A program made the position numbers and the translations under genes. Shown here one piece after another: positions 17,902-25,784 of a stretch of 64,000 nt of DNA. The first letter of the stretch is position 1. Each line of letters opens with the position of its first letter. A model generated the notes under the pieces. It was not told where the DNA came from, made no database searches, and saw nothing but the letters and a program-made list of their open reading frames with translations. Source of the DNA: Candidatus Binataceae bacterium. Lineage in GTDB: Bacteria > Desulfobacterota > Binatia > Binatales > Binataceae. The stretch spans positions 124,001-188,000 of the forward strand of contig DASRHP010000006.1 in the NCBI GenBank assembly GCA_035650475.1, read 5' to 3'.

Positions 17902-19059
17902 ATGCGACGCGACATTTTCACCGAAGAGCACGAGATGTTCCGCACCCAGGTGCGCCGCTTCGTCGAAAGCGAGCTGGTGCCGAAGATTCCCGAATGGAAT
18001 CGGGTCGGGATGAGCGACCGCGAGAGCTGGCGCAAGATGGGGGCGGCGGGCTTTCTGGGCGCCAACGTGCCCGCCGAGTACGGCGGCGCCGGCGCGGACT
18101 TCCTCTATGACGCGATCGTGATCGAGGAGCTGGCGTGGGCGCGCGCGCACGGCCTGATGATGGGCCTGCACTCGGACATCATCCTGCCCTACCTCGTGAC
18201 CTATGGCAGCGAGGAGCAGAAGCGCCGCTGGGTGCCGGGCGCGGTCCGCGGCGAGCTTATCCTGGCGGTCGCGATGACCGAGCCGGGCACCGGCTCCGAC
18301 CTCGCTGCGGTCGCGACCACCGCGCGGCGCGACGGTGATAGCTACGTTATCAACGGCTCCAAGATGTTCATCTCCAACGGCCAGATCGCCGACCTCGTGG
18401 TGGTGGTGGTCAAGACCGATCCCAAGGCGGTGCCGGCCCATCGCGGTGTCAGCCTGATCGTGGTCGAGCGCGACACCCCAGGCTTCGTGCGCGGGCGCAA
18501 GCTGGACAAGCTCGGGCTGCGCGGACAGGACACCAGCGAGTTGTTCTTCGACGATTGCCGTGTGCCGGCTGCCAATTTGCTCGGGCGCGAGGGCGCGGGT
18601 TTCAAGATGCTGATGGAAAAGCTCCAGCAGGAGCGCCTGGTATGCGCGGTCGGAGCGCTCACCAGCGCGCGACGCTGCCTGGAGGACACCGTCGCCTACA
18701 CCCGCCAGCGCAAGGCCTTCGGCAAGCCGATTGCGGCCTTCCAGAACACGCAGTTCAAGCTCGCCGAGATGATGACCGAGGTCGAGGTTGGCCAGGCCTT
18801 CGTTGACCGCCTGCTTGCCGCCCACGTGCGCGGCGACGAGGTCGTCACCGAGGTCAGCATGGCGAAATGGTGGACCACCGAGCTGCTCAAGCGGGTTGCC
18901 AGCCAGTGCCTGCAACTGCACGGCGGCTACGGCTTCATGCTGGAGTTCCCGGTGGCGACCGACTACGCCGACGCCGCGGTGCAGACGATCTACGCCGGCA
19001 CCAATGAGATCATGAAAGTGATAATCGCGCGCCGGATGGGGCTGGAGTCGCGCGAGTAA
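17902..19059 (+). CDS. acyl-CoA dehydrogenase, long-chain (LCAD) type
   Basis: A 385-residue FAD enzyme oxidising acyl-CoA to enoyl-CoA. Family signatures are AMTEPGTGSDLA and QLHGGYGFMLEFPV. The C-terminal position that carries the catalytic Glu in medium-chain enzymes (YEGT) is Ala here (IYAGTNEIMK). The alternative base is present as Glu244 in LQQERL, the arrangement of LCAD and isovaleryl-CoA dehydrogenases. The ATG at 17902 begins the conserved MRRDIFTEEHEMFR; GAGG lies rather far upstream. An ABM-domain gene follows 13 nt later. Confidence 0.93.
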   Translation: MRRDIFTEEHEMFRTQVRRFVESELVPKIPEWNRVGMSDRESWRKMGAAGFLGANVPAEYGGAGADFLYDAIVIEELAWARAHGLMMGLHSDIILPYLVTYGSEEQKRRWVPGAVRGELILAVAMTEPGTGSDLAAVATTARRDGDSYVINGSKMFISNGQIADLVVVVVKTDPKAVPAHRGVSLIVVERDTPGFVRGRKLDKLGLRGQDTSELFFDDCRVPAANLLGREGAGFKMLMEKLQQERLVCAVGALTSARRCLEDTVAYTRQRKAFGKPIAAFQNTQFKLAEMMTEVEVGQAFVDRLLAAHVRGDEVVTEVSMAKWWTTELLKRVASQCLQLHGGYGFMLEFPVATDYADAAVQTIYAGTNEIMKVIIARRMGLESRE

Positions 19060-19072
19060 AGGGAAGAAGACG

Positions 19073-19414
19073 ATGACTCAGGAAAAGCAGCCGCGCGGCC
19101 GCGTGATGGTCGTCTTCCGTTTTCGCATGCGCGAGGATCTGACGGCGGCCGAGCGCGAGGAATACAACGCTACGGCTCAGCGCCTGATGGAGCTCACCTC
19201 GGGGATGCCCGGGTTCGTCTCGATTCGCGAGTGGCATAACAAGGGCGAGACGCTGGGGATCACTGAATGGGCGTCGCTCGAGGCGCTCGCCGCATGGCGC
19301 GACCATCCCGAGCATCGCAAGGCCCAGGAGCGCGGCCGCGAGTTGTTCTATGCCGAGTACGACGTGAGCATTTGTCAGCCGCTCCATCAGTACAGCTTCA
19401 AGCGCGCCCAGTGA
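19073..19414 (+). CDS. antibiotic-biosynthesis-monooxygenase (ABM)-domain protein
   Basis: A 113-residue ferredoxin-like alpha+beta barrel protein. VMVVFRFRMREDL and the helix before GMPGFVSIREW are the usual ABM pattern, ending with HPEHRKAQERGRELFY. Members are small cofactor-free monooxygenases, haem-degrading enzymes or accessory proteins. AGGGAAG is about 9 nt upstream, and the gene follows the acyl-CoA dehydrogenase by 13 nt in one operon. Confidence 0.83.
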   Translation: MTQEKQPRGRVMVVFRFRMREDLTAAEREEYNATAQRLMELTSGMPGFVSIREWHNKGETLGITEWASLEALAAWRDHPEHRKAQERGRELFYAEYDVSICQPLHQYSFKRAQ

Positions 19415-19570
19415 GCGGATTGCGCGCGGCCCGGCAAATTCAGCATCGCGCGGGTCGCGTCGGACGACGGGGCCGACCCTCACCCGCCGGCCGCGACGGC
19501 TGGCGGCCGCCTCCCCCACAACAAGCGCGAGAAGCTGACCTCAGCAAGTGCGTGCCCTCGGCGGCTCAGG

Positions 19571-20407
19571 TCATGCCGACCACGCCATCACACCGGTGCC
19601 GGTTGCCCACTGCGCAACCGGCTCGTAGGCGAGCACCTCGGCGCGCATCCCGGGCGGCATCGCACCCGCCACCGCCAGCCAGTCGCGCACTTCATTGCCG
19701 CCGTTGCCGGCGACGCGCTCGAGCTCGTTGCGCGGATACTTCGCGAACACCTGCTCGACCTCGCGCCGGGCCAAACGCTCGAGAAACCATCGGTCGAACT
19801 CGGCGTTGATCTTGCCGGTCTCGGGCGGCCCCACCCAGTGCGACAGTCCGCCGGTGCCGACCACTGCGACACGCCACGGCTGGGCGAAGCGCGCCACGCA
19901 TCCGGCGACGAACGCGCCGACGTCGTGGCAACGCCTCAGCGACGGCATCGGCGCCGCGAACGCATTGACCACGATCGGCACGATCGGCACGTCCCATCGC
20001 GGAGTCAGAAAGCTCAGCGGCACGATTTCGGCGTGGTCGAGCGCGAGCTCCTCGGAGAGCGCGAAATCCACGCCGCCTTCCATCCCTTCGCTCACGACGA
20101 AGCGGCCGAGCGCGCCGGCGACCGCGACGCGCGCCCGCGGGATCGGCAGCGTAGGCGTCGCGGGACCGGCGGCCTCGTCGCCGACGCCGACCAGGAAGGC
20201 CGGCAGGTTGTCGAAGAAGCAGCGGTCAAAATGGTCGGTGGAGAAGATGACGATCGCGTCGGGGCGCGCGGCCTCGAGGAGCTCGCGGGCGCGCGCGAAG
20301 CCGGCGGTTACGCGATTGCGCTGGCCCTCCTCGGCGTACTCGAACCCCGGATGCATCGCGAGAAACGGCACGTGCGAGCAAGCAACTCCTGCGACGATCT
20401 CAGCCAT
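19571..20407 (-). CDS. LigB-type extradiol ring-cleavage dioxygenase, catalytic subunit
   Basis: A 278-residue class III extradiol dioxygenase resembling the beta subunit of protocatechuate 4,5-dioxygenase and the gallate/meta-cleavage relatives. It cleaves a catecholic ring using Fe(II). The iron ligands are His12 in ACSHVPF and His59 in STDHFDR, with a later Glu. HWVGPPETGKIN and NEFDRWFL-like segments are family-typical. AAGGAGG is 6 nt before the ATG. The small LigA-like subunit is encoded 24 nt upstream, making a two-subunit enzyme likely. The ring substrate is unknown. Confidence 0.87.
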   Translation of the reverse strand: MAEIVAGVACSHVPFLAMHPGFEYAEEGQRNRVTAGFARARELLEAARPDAIVIFSTDHFDRCFFDNLPAFLVGVGDEAAGPATPTLPIPRARVAVAGALGRFVVSEGMEGGVDFALSEELALDHAEIVPLSFLTPRWDVPIVPIVVNAFAAPMPSLRRCHDVGAFVAGCVARFAQPWRVAVVGTGGLSHWVGPPETGKINAEFDRWFLERLARREVEQVFAKYPRNELERVAGNGGNEVRDWLAVAGAMPPGMRAEVLAYEPVAQWATGTGVMAWSA

Positions 20408-20431
20408 GACGTGCCTCCTTGCGCTCCCGTT

Positions 20432-20698
20432 TCAGGCCCTCGATTGCGCCTCGCCGCGCAGCGCCGCGATGTAGCCGCGCATGCTCTTTCCCGCCGCCAT
20501 CGACGAGAGCAGCAGGAGCAGCGGATTGGCGCCCATCTCGTACAGCCGCCGCACCTCCCATCGCGCCAGCGCCGCGCGTTCCTCGGCGCTCAGCGCGTAG
20601 CCGTCGAACACCTCCGCCGCACCCTCGCGCCATCGGCGCGCCAGCGTCTGGTCGCGATTCACGTCGCGCAGGAACTTGTCCATCTGGTAACGGCTCAT
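20432..20698 (-). CDS. LigA-type dioxygenase small subunit
   Basis: An 88-residue helical protein resembling the alpha (LigA) subunit of protocatechuate 4,5-dioxygenase, which caps the active site of the LigB subunit. YQMDKFLRDVNRD and LSAEERAALARWEVRRLYEMGANPLLL are recognisable. AAGGAGGT is 10 nt upstream of the ATG at 20698. The frame is open far upstream, but only this start has a ribosome binding site. It is the first gene of the ligA-ligB pair. Confidence 0.82.
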   Translation of the reverse strand: MSRYQMDKFLRDVNRDQTLARRWREGAAEVFDGYALSAEERAALARWEVRRLYEMGANPLLLLLSSMAAGKSMRGYIAALRGEAQSRA

Positions 20699-20845
20699 CG
20701 ACGGCGTTACCTCCTTTGGCGGGCGCGGCGCGGGAACGGCCGCGCCGCCCGGCTGGTGTGAGAACCTACACGATAGCGCGCCGACATGGATAATGCTGCC
20801 AGGCGCGGCCGAGCGCCCGAGATGGTCCGCGAAGGGGAGCGTGCG

Positions 20846-22363
20846 ATGGCGGAAGCAGCGGTTCTTGCACCACTGGACGAGCACAACCTTTCGCTGCTCG
20901 CCAACGTCCGTCCCGCCGGATGGGTCAATCCGGAACCGGCGGCGCGTTACAACCTGGTCGTGGTTGGCGCGGGCACGGCGGGATTGGTCGCGGCGGCGGG
21001 CGCGGCGGGACTCGGCGCGCGCGTCGCGCTGGTCGAGCGCGGGCTGATGGGCGGCGACTGCCTGAACTTCGGATGCGTCCCCTCGAAGGCGCTGATTCGC
21101 GCGGCGCGCGCGAGTGCCGAGGTGAACCGGGCGGCGGGCTGCGGGCTCGCGGCGCAGCCGGCGCGCGCCGAGTTCGGCGTTGTGATGGGGCGGATGCGCC
21201 GGCTGCGCGCCGAGCTTAGCCGCAACGATTCGGCCGCGCGCTTCAGGCAACTCGGCGTCGATGTCTTCCTGGGCGAAGCTCGCTTTATCGGCGCCGACGA
21301 AGTCGAGGTCGGCAAGGCGCGGCTGCGCTTTGCGCGCGCGCTCGTCGCGACCGGCGCGCGTGCGGCGGCGCCGCCGATCCCGGGGCTGGCCGAGGCTGGA
21401 TTCCTGACCAACGAAACGGTCTTCTCGCTGACCGAGATGCCGCGGCGGCTCGCGGTAATCGGCGCAGGGCCGATCGGATGCGAGCTGGCGCAAGCGTTTC
21501 GCCGCTTCGGCGCCGAAGTCTGGATGCTCGAAGCGCTGGACCAGATACTGCCGCGCGAAGACCGCGACGCGGCTGCGATCGTTGAGCGCGTGCTCGTCGG
21601 AGAAGGCATCGAGGTGCTAACAGGGTGCAAGGTGACAGGCGTCGTGCGTGGCGCCGCCAGTCGCTCGGTGTGCTTCGAGTATCGCGGCGCGGCGCGCGAG
21701 ATCGAAGTGGACGAAATCCTGGTCACCGCCGGGCGGGCACCCAATGTCGAGGGCCTCGGGCTCGAGCGGGCCGGCGTCGAATACGATCGCAAACTCGGAA
21801 TCAGGGTTGACGACTATCTGCGTACCACCAACCCGCGCATCTACGCGGCGGGCGACGTGTGTTCGGCGCTCCAGTTCACCCATCTGGCGGACGCTCACGC
21901 CCGGATCGTGCTGCGCAACGCGCTGTTTTTCGGCCACGCGCGCGCCAGCCGACTGGTCGTGCCGTGGTGCACGTATACTGACCCGGAAATCGCGCACGTA
22001 GGGTTGAGCGAGGCGGACGCGGCGTCGCGCGGGGTCGCGATTCGAACCTTCAAGCATGAGATGGGTGCGGTGGATCGCGCCGTGCTCGACGGCGAGACCG
22101 AGGGATTCGTCAAGGTGCATGTGGCCGAGGGCAGCGACCGGATTGTCGGCGCGACGCTGGTCGCGCGCCACGCCGGCGAGATGATCGGCGAATTGACGAT
22201 GGCTATCCAGGCGCGGATCGGGCTCGGCACAATCGCCGAGATGATCCATCCGTACCCCACCCAGGCCGAAGCGATCAAAAAGATCGCCGACGCTTACAAC
22301 CGCTCGCGGCTGACTGCGCCGCGCAAGCGGCTGCTCGCGCGCTACTTCGCTTGGCGTCGCTAG
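20846..22363 (+). CDS. mercuric-reductase-like FAD/NAD(P) disulfide oxidoreductase
   Basis: A 505-residue member of the class I pyridine nucleotide-disulfide oxidoreductases. It has the FAD loop VVVGAGTAGLVAA, the redox disulfide in GGDCLNFGCVPSK (Cys72, Cys77), the NAD(P) loop AVIGAGPIGCELA, FAD motif YAAGDV, and the C-terminal acid/base segment HPYPTQAEA. The protein resembles MerA, but it has no N-terminal metal-binding domain and no C-terminal Cys pair, so mercury reduction is not supported. AGGGGAG is 6 nt before the ATG at 20846; two further upstream ATGs exist. It is divergent from ligAB. Confidence 0.87.
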   Translation: MAEAAVLAPLDEHNLSLLANVRPAGWVNPEPAARYNLVVVGAGTAGLVAAAGAAGLGARVALVERGLMGGDCLNFGCVPSKALIRAARASAEVNRAAGCGLAAQPARAEFGVVMGRMRRLRAELSRNDSAARFRQLGVDVFLGEARFIGADEVEVGKARLRFARALVATGARAAAPPIPGLAEAGFLTNETVFSLTEMPRRLAVIGAGPIGCELAQAFRRFGAEVWMLEALDQILPREDRDAAAIVERVLVGEGIEVLTGCKVTGVVRGAASRSVCFEYRGAAREIEVDEILVTAGRAPNVEGLGLERAGVEYDRKLGIRVDDYLRTTNPRIYAAGDVCSALQFTHLADAHARIVLRNALFFGHARASRLVVPWCTYTDPEIAHVGLSEADAASRGVAIRTFKHEMGAVDRAVLDGETEGFVKVHVAEGSDRIVGATLVARHAGEMIGELTMAIQARIGLGTIAEMIHPYPTQAEAIKKIADAYNRSRLTAPRKRLLARYFAWRR

Positions 22364-22370
22364 CGGGCAT

Positions 22371-22399
22371 TTGCATCCTTCCCAGGGGGCTGGTATTAA
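22371..22399 (+). promoter_or_regulatory. candidate peroxiredoxin promoter
   Basis: TTGCAT (22371-22376) and TATTAA (22394-22399) are separated by exactly 17 nt in an AT-rich island unlike the surrounding coding DNA. Transcription would begin near 22406, leaving a leader of about 170 nt before the peroxiredoxin ATG. Confidence 0.5.
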
Positions 22400-22416
22400 A
22401 TAGAACTTATCAAGCT

Positions 22417-22433
22417 CGATTTATCATAAATCG
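22417..22433. promoter_or_regulatory. 17-bp palindromic operator candidate (8-1-8)
   Basis: CGATTTATCATAAATCG is a perfect inverted repeat around a single central base, about ten bases downstream of the predicted transcription start. A 7-1-7 or longer AT-rich repeat is the general form of Fur/PerR-family operators, though the bases do not match the E. coli or B. subtilis consensus well. In front of a peroxiredoxin gene a peroxide- or metal-responsive repressor is plausible. That is inference; no candidate regulator gene lies next to it. Confidence 0.5.
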
Positions 22434-22573
22434 GGAAGAGCCGAATGGATGACAGATTAAGGCATCGGAGTTAGATTCTGAGGCGCAGAGCTTCACGGGG
22501 TGCTCTTTTTGGCGCGGGGCAGACCGTCGAGGACAGTTGGTTCCAACTCCACATCGGAGCGAGGTAGGGAAAA

Positions 22574-23215
22574 ATGGCAGTACATCTTGGAAGCGTGGCT
22601 CCGGATTTCACTCAGGAGTCAACCGAGGGCACGATTCATTTTCATGAATGGATTGGCAATCACTGGGCCGTGCTGTTCTCCCATCCCAAGGACTTCACGC
22701 CCGTGTGCACGACCGAGCTTGGCCAGGTGGCGAAGCTCAAGTCGGAATTCGACAAGCGCGACTGCAAGGTGATCGCGCTCAGCGTGGACGACGTAAACTC
22801 GCACAGGGGCTGGGTCAAGGACATTGAGGAGACCCAGCACACCAAGCTGAATTACCCGATTCTGGGCGACGCCGATCGCAAGGTCTCGAAGCTGTATGAC
22901 ATGATCCATCCGGAGGCCAACGATACGCTCACCGTGCGTTCGGTGTTCATCATCGACCCCAACAAGAAGGTCCGGCTGTCGATCACTTATCCGGCGAGCA
23001 CCGGGCGCAACTTCAACGAGATCCTGCGTGTGATCGACTCGCTCCAGCTCACCGACAAGTACTCGGTGGCGACGCCGGTGGACTGGAAGCAGGGCGACGA
23101 GTGCGTGATCGTGCCCTCGCTCACCGATCCCAAGGTGCTCAAGGAAAAGTTCCCCAAGGGCTACCGCGAACTGCGGCCGTATCTGCGGATGACCCCGCAG
23201 CCGCCGCACAAATAA
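22574..23215 (+). CDS. 1-Cys (Prx6-type) peroxiredoxin
   Basis: A 213-residue peroxidase reducing hydrogen and alkyl peroxides. The peroxidatic Cys45 sits in HPKDFTPVCTTE. The long C-terminal domain (SLQLTDKYSVATPVDWK onwards) is that of the Prx6 subfamily, and no resolving Cys is placed as in typical 2-Cys enzymes. AGGGA is 4 nt before the ATG. The gene has its own promoter and operator candidates in a roughly 210-nt AT-rich leader, suggesting oxidant-regulated expression. Confidence 0.94.
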   Translation: MAVHLGSVAPDFTQESTEGTIHFHEWIGNHWAVLFSHPKDFTPVCTTELGQVAKLKSEFDKRDCKVIALSVDDVNSHRGWVKDIEETQHTKLNYPILGDADRKVSKLYDMIHPEANDTLTVRSVFIIDPNKKVRLSITYPASTGRNFNEILRVIDSLQLTDKYSVATPVDWKQGDECVIVPSLTDPKVLKEKFPKGYRELRPYLRMTPQPPHK

Positions 23216-23469
23216 AAGCAGCCCCCTTCAATTGCCACGCGCGAGACGCCGTGCAGTGTGCGCGGCGCCCTTCGCGTGTGGCGTTGCGGTGCGCCACGGA
23301 GAGTCGGATTATGCGCCGCCCTGTCCTTTGGCGTCCTTTTGCGCGCGTGCGCCGGCCGCGCTTGCCCTTTATACAAGCCCGGCGTTAGAGTGGCCTTACT
23401 GCCGTTCATTCGCATTTGCGTTTCAGCACTCGGGGGCTTAGCAGCGCTTGAGCGCATCGCGGGGACCCG

Positions 23470-24969
23470 ATGGAGCACAACGGTCCGCAGAGATTGCCCC
23501 TCGCAACTCCGGCCATCGCCAACGGCTCGCTGCGTCGCGATGGCCGCCGGCTCATCGTGATGTCCAACCGCGCGCCGATCCGGATCGTGCGCGAGGGCTC
23601 CCGGCAGCGGATCGAGCCAACCGTCGGCGGCGTCGGGACCACCTTTCTGCGCCTGCTCGAGCGTCAGGGCGGGCTGTGGATTGCGTGGTCGGGAAGCAAG
23701 AAGGCGCCCGAGCGGCTGATGATGCCGCCGGGCAGCAGCGTGCCGCGCTTCCAGATCGTGTTCTGCCCGCTTAGCGAGCGCGACATTTCGCACTACTACT
23801 ACGGAATGTGCAATCGCGGGCTGTGGCCACTGATGCACTTCATGACCGCCAACTGCCACTTCGACGCGGCGCAATGGCGCTGTTACGAGGCGGTCAACCG
23901 CAGGTTCGCCGAGCTGGCCGCAGCCGAGGCCGCCGACGACAACGTCTTGTGGGTGCAGGATTTCCATCTCGCGCTGGTGCCCCAGCGCTTCCGCGCGCTG
24001 CGCCCGCGGGTCCCGATCGGGCTGTTCTGGCACGTGCCGTTTCCGCCCGAGCAGCTCTTCCGCGTCTTCCCCTGGCGCGCGGAGATGCTCGAAGGGATGC
24101 TGGGCGCTGACCTGATCGGTTTCCATACCCGGCCCTACGCGATCCAGTTTCTCAACTGCTGCGAACGCATCCTCGGTCTGCGCGTCGACCGCAGCAGCGG
24201 CGAGGTGGCGACTGCGCGCGGCATCGTGCGGGTCGGCATCTTTCCACTCGGGATTCCGGCCGACTACTTCGCCAAGCTCGCGCAAACCCCGCGCGTGCGC
24301 GAGCTCACCCGGCGCATCCGCCGCGCCGTGCGCACGCCGCACGTCGTGCTCGGCGTCGATCGGCTCGATTACACCAAGGGCATCCTGGAGCGCTTGCTCG
24401 GCTTCGAGCGGTTCCTTGAAACCAATCCGGGCTTCCATCGCCGAGTCACGCTGGTGCTGATAGCGGTCCCCTCGCGCACCAAGGTCGCCGACTACGCGAT
24501 GCTCAAACGCCAGCTCGACGAGCTGGTCGGCCGGGTCATCGGGCGCTTCTCCTCCGAGGGTTGGGTCCCGATCCGTTATCTTTACACCCAGTTCGGCGCC
24601 GAGGAGCTGGTCGCCTACTACCAGGCCGCCGACGTCGCGCTGCTGACGCCGCTGCGCGACGGGATGAACCTGGTCGCCAAGGAATACGTCGCCTCTCACC
24701 TCGCCGATGACGGCGTGCTCATCCTGAGCGAGTTTGCGGGCGCGGCCGACGAGCTGACCGACGCGCTGCTGGTCAACCCCTACGACGTCGACGCGATCGC
24801 CGCGCGGCTCAGGCAGGCCTTCGAGATGGGCCCCGACGAGCGCGCCGCGCGCCTGCGCAAGCTGCGCGCCCACATCCATCGCAACAACCTCGAGCGTTGG
24901 TCGGAGCGCTTCCTTGACACCCTGCTGCCCGAGCGGACCCTTGCCGCACAGGCCTCCGCCGGAGGATAG
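23470..24969 (+). CDS. otsA: trehalose-6-phosphate synthase
   Basis: A 499-residue GT20 glycosyltransferase joining UDP-glucose (or another NDP-glucose) and glucose 6-phosphate. It has the N-terminal VMSNRAPIRI, the GGVGTTFLRLL donor loop, WVQDFHLALVP, FWHVPFPPEQLFR, VDRLDYTKGI and the DGMNLVAKEYVA nucleotide-binding segment. GGGGA precedes the ATG. A run of about 20 residues before the conserved start is a short extension. It heads an apparent operon otsA-otsB-sugar ABC transporter. The 254-nt upstream gap has no clear promoter. Confidence 0.95.
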   Translation: MEHNGPQRLPLATPAIANGSLRRDGRRLIVMSNRAPIRIVREGSRQRIEPTVGGVGTTFLRLLERQGGLWIAWSGSKKAPERLMMPPGSSVPRFQIVFCPLSERDISHYYYGMCNRGLWPLMHFMTANCHFDAAQWRCYEAVNRRFAELAAAEAADDNVLWVQDFHLALVPQRFRALRPRVPIGLFWHVPFPPEQLFRVFPWRAEMLEGMLGADLIGFHTRPYAIQFLNCCERILGLRVDRSSGEVATARGIVRVGIFPLGIPADYFAKLAQTPRVRELTRRIRRAVRTPHVVLGVDRLDYTKGILERLLGFERFLETNPGFHRRVTLVLIAVPSRTKVADYAMLKRQLDELVGRVIGRFSSEGWVPIRYLYTQFGAEELVAYYQAADVALLTPLRDGMNLVAKEYVASHLADDGVLILSEFAGAADELTDALLVNPYDVDAIAARLRQAFEMGPDERAARLRKLRAHIHRNNLERWSERFLDTLLPERTLAAQASAGG

Positions 24970-24991
24970 ACCCGCGCGGCTGCCGGCGGCG

Positions 24992-25771
24992 ATGCTCGAA
25001 GAGCTCGCGCGCCGTGCTCCGCTCCTGCTCTGCCTCGATTACGACGGCACGATCGCCGAAATCGTAAGCCGCCCTGCGCTTGCCCGTCCGATCGCGGGTG
25101 TGGTCGACGCGCTACGCGCGCTGGCGCGCCATCCTGAGCGCGTCGCCCCCGCGATCGTAAGCGGGCGGCCGATCGCCGAGTTGCGCCGGATGACCGGGCT
25201 GGGCGACGAGGTGATGTTCGCCGGCGTGCACGGGCTGGAGATCGCCGGACGCGACGCCGTTGTGCGCGTGCCGGCCGAGGCCGCGCAGTGCGCCGTCGAG
25301 ATAGACCGGGTGCGTGACTTTTTGCGCCGCAACGCCGACCCCGCCGCCGGCTTCGAGGTCGAGGACAAGCGGCTTTCGGTCGCGCTCCATTACCGCAACG
25401 CCGACCCCGTCGCGGCGGCGGCGCTGTGCGCGCGGCTGGAGCAGTTGGTGCGCGCTGAGACGCCGAGTCTTCGCGCCGCGCACAACAAGATGGTGCTTGA
25501 AGCGCTGCCCCGGGCCGCCTCCAAGGGTGCCGCGCTGCGCGCGCTGAGCGCCGCGGCCGGCCCCGCCTTTGTGCCGGTTTACTTCGGCGACGACCGCACT
25601 GACGAGGACGCCTTCGCCGAGCTCGGCGAGCGCGGTGTGGCGGTGATGGTTGGCCAGCCGCGCCCGACGCGCGCGCCTTGGCGCGTGGACGCGCCGGCCG
25701 ACGTCGCCCGCCTGGTCATCGGTCTTGCCGCGGCGCTCGACCGCGCGGCCGCCGGCGGGTCATTGGCCTGA
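24992..25771 (+). CDS. otsB: trehalose-6-phosphate phosphatase
   Basis: A 259-residue HAD phosphatase that removes the phosphate from the OtsA product to give trehalose. Motif I is LDYDGTIAEI with both Asp residues, motif II is IVSGRP, and motifs III/IV include KGAALRAL and FGDDRTDEDAF. The ATG at 24992 is preferred. TTG codons at 24914 and 24941, which would overlap otsA, remain possible, since GGAGG at 24961 is too far from the ATG. The gap to otsA is 22 nt and to the next gene 13 nt. Confidence 0.93.
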   Translation: MLEELARRAPLLLCLDYDGTIAEIVSRPALARPIAGVVDALRALARHPERVAPAIVSGRPIAELRRMTGLGDEVMFAGVHGLEIAGRDAVVRVPAEAAQCAVEIDRVRDFLRRNADPAAGFEVEDKRLSVALHYRNADPVAAAALCARLEQLVRAETPSLRAAHNKMVLEALPRAASKGAALRALSAAAGPAFVPVYFGDDRTDEDAFAELGERGVAVMVGQPRPTRAPWRVDAPADVARLVIGLAAALDRAAAGGSLA

Positions 25772-25784
25772 ACGGGTCGCCGCG

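Noticed and set aside
22035..22055. T-loop-like GATTCGAACC suggesting a minus-strand tRNA
   Set aside because: It lies inside the conserved disulfide-oxidoreductase coding sequence and no cloverleaf can be drawn around it.
20846..22363. Mercuric reductase
   Set aside because: Similar fold and CxxxxC disulfide, but no HMA domain and no C-terminal Cys pair for Hg(II); no mer genes nearby.
23161..24879. Long minus-strand open frame opposite otsA
   Set aside because: Composition is His/Arg/Asp/Gly-rich without any domain, and it mirrors the real otsA reading frame; an antisense artefact of high-GC DNA.
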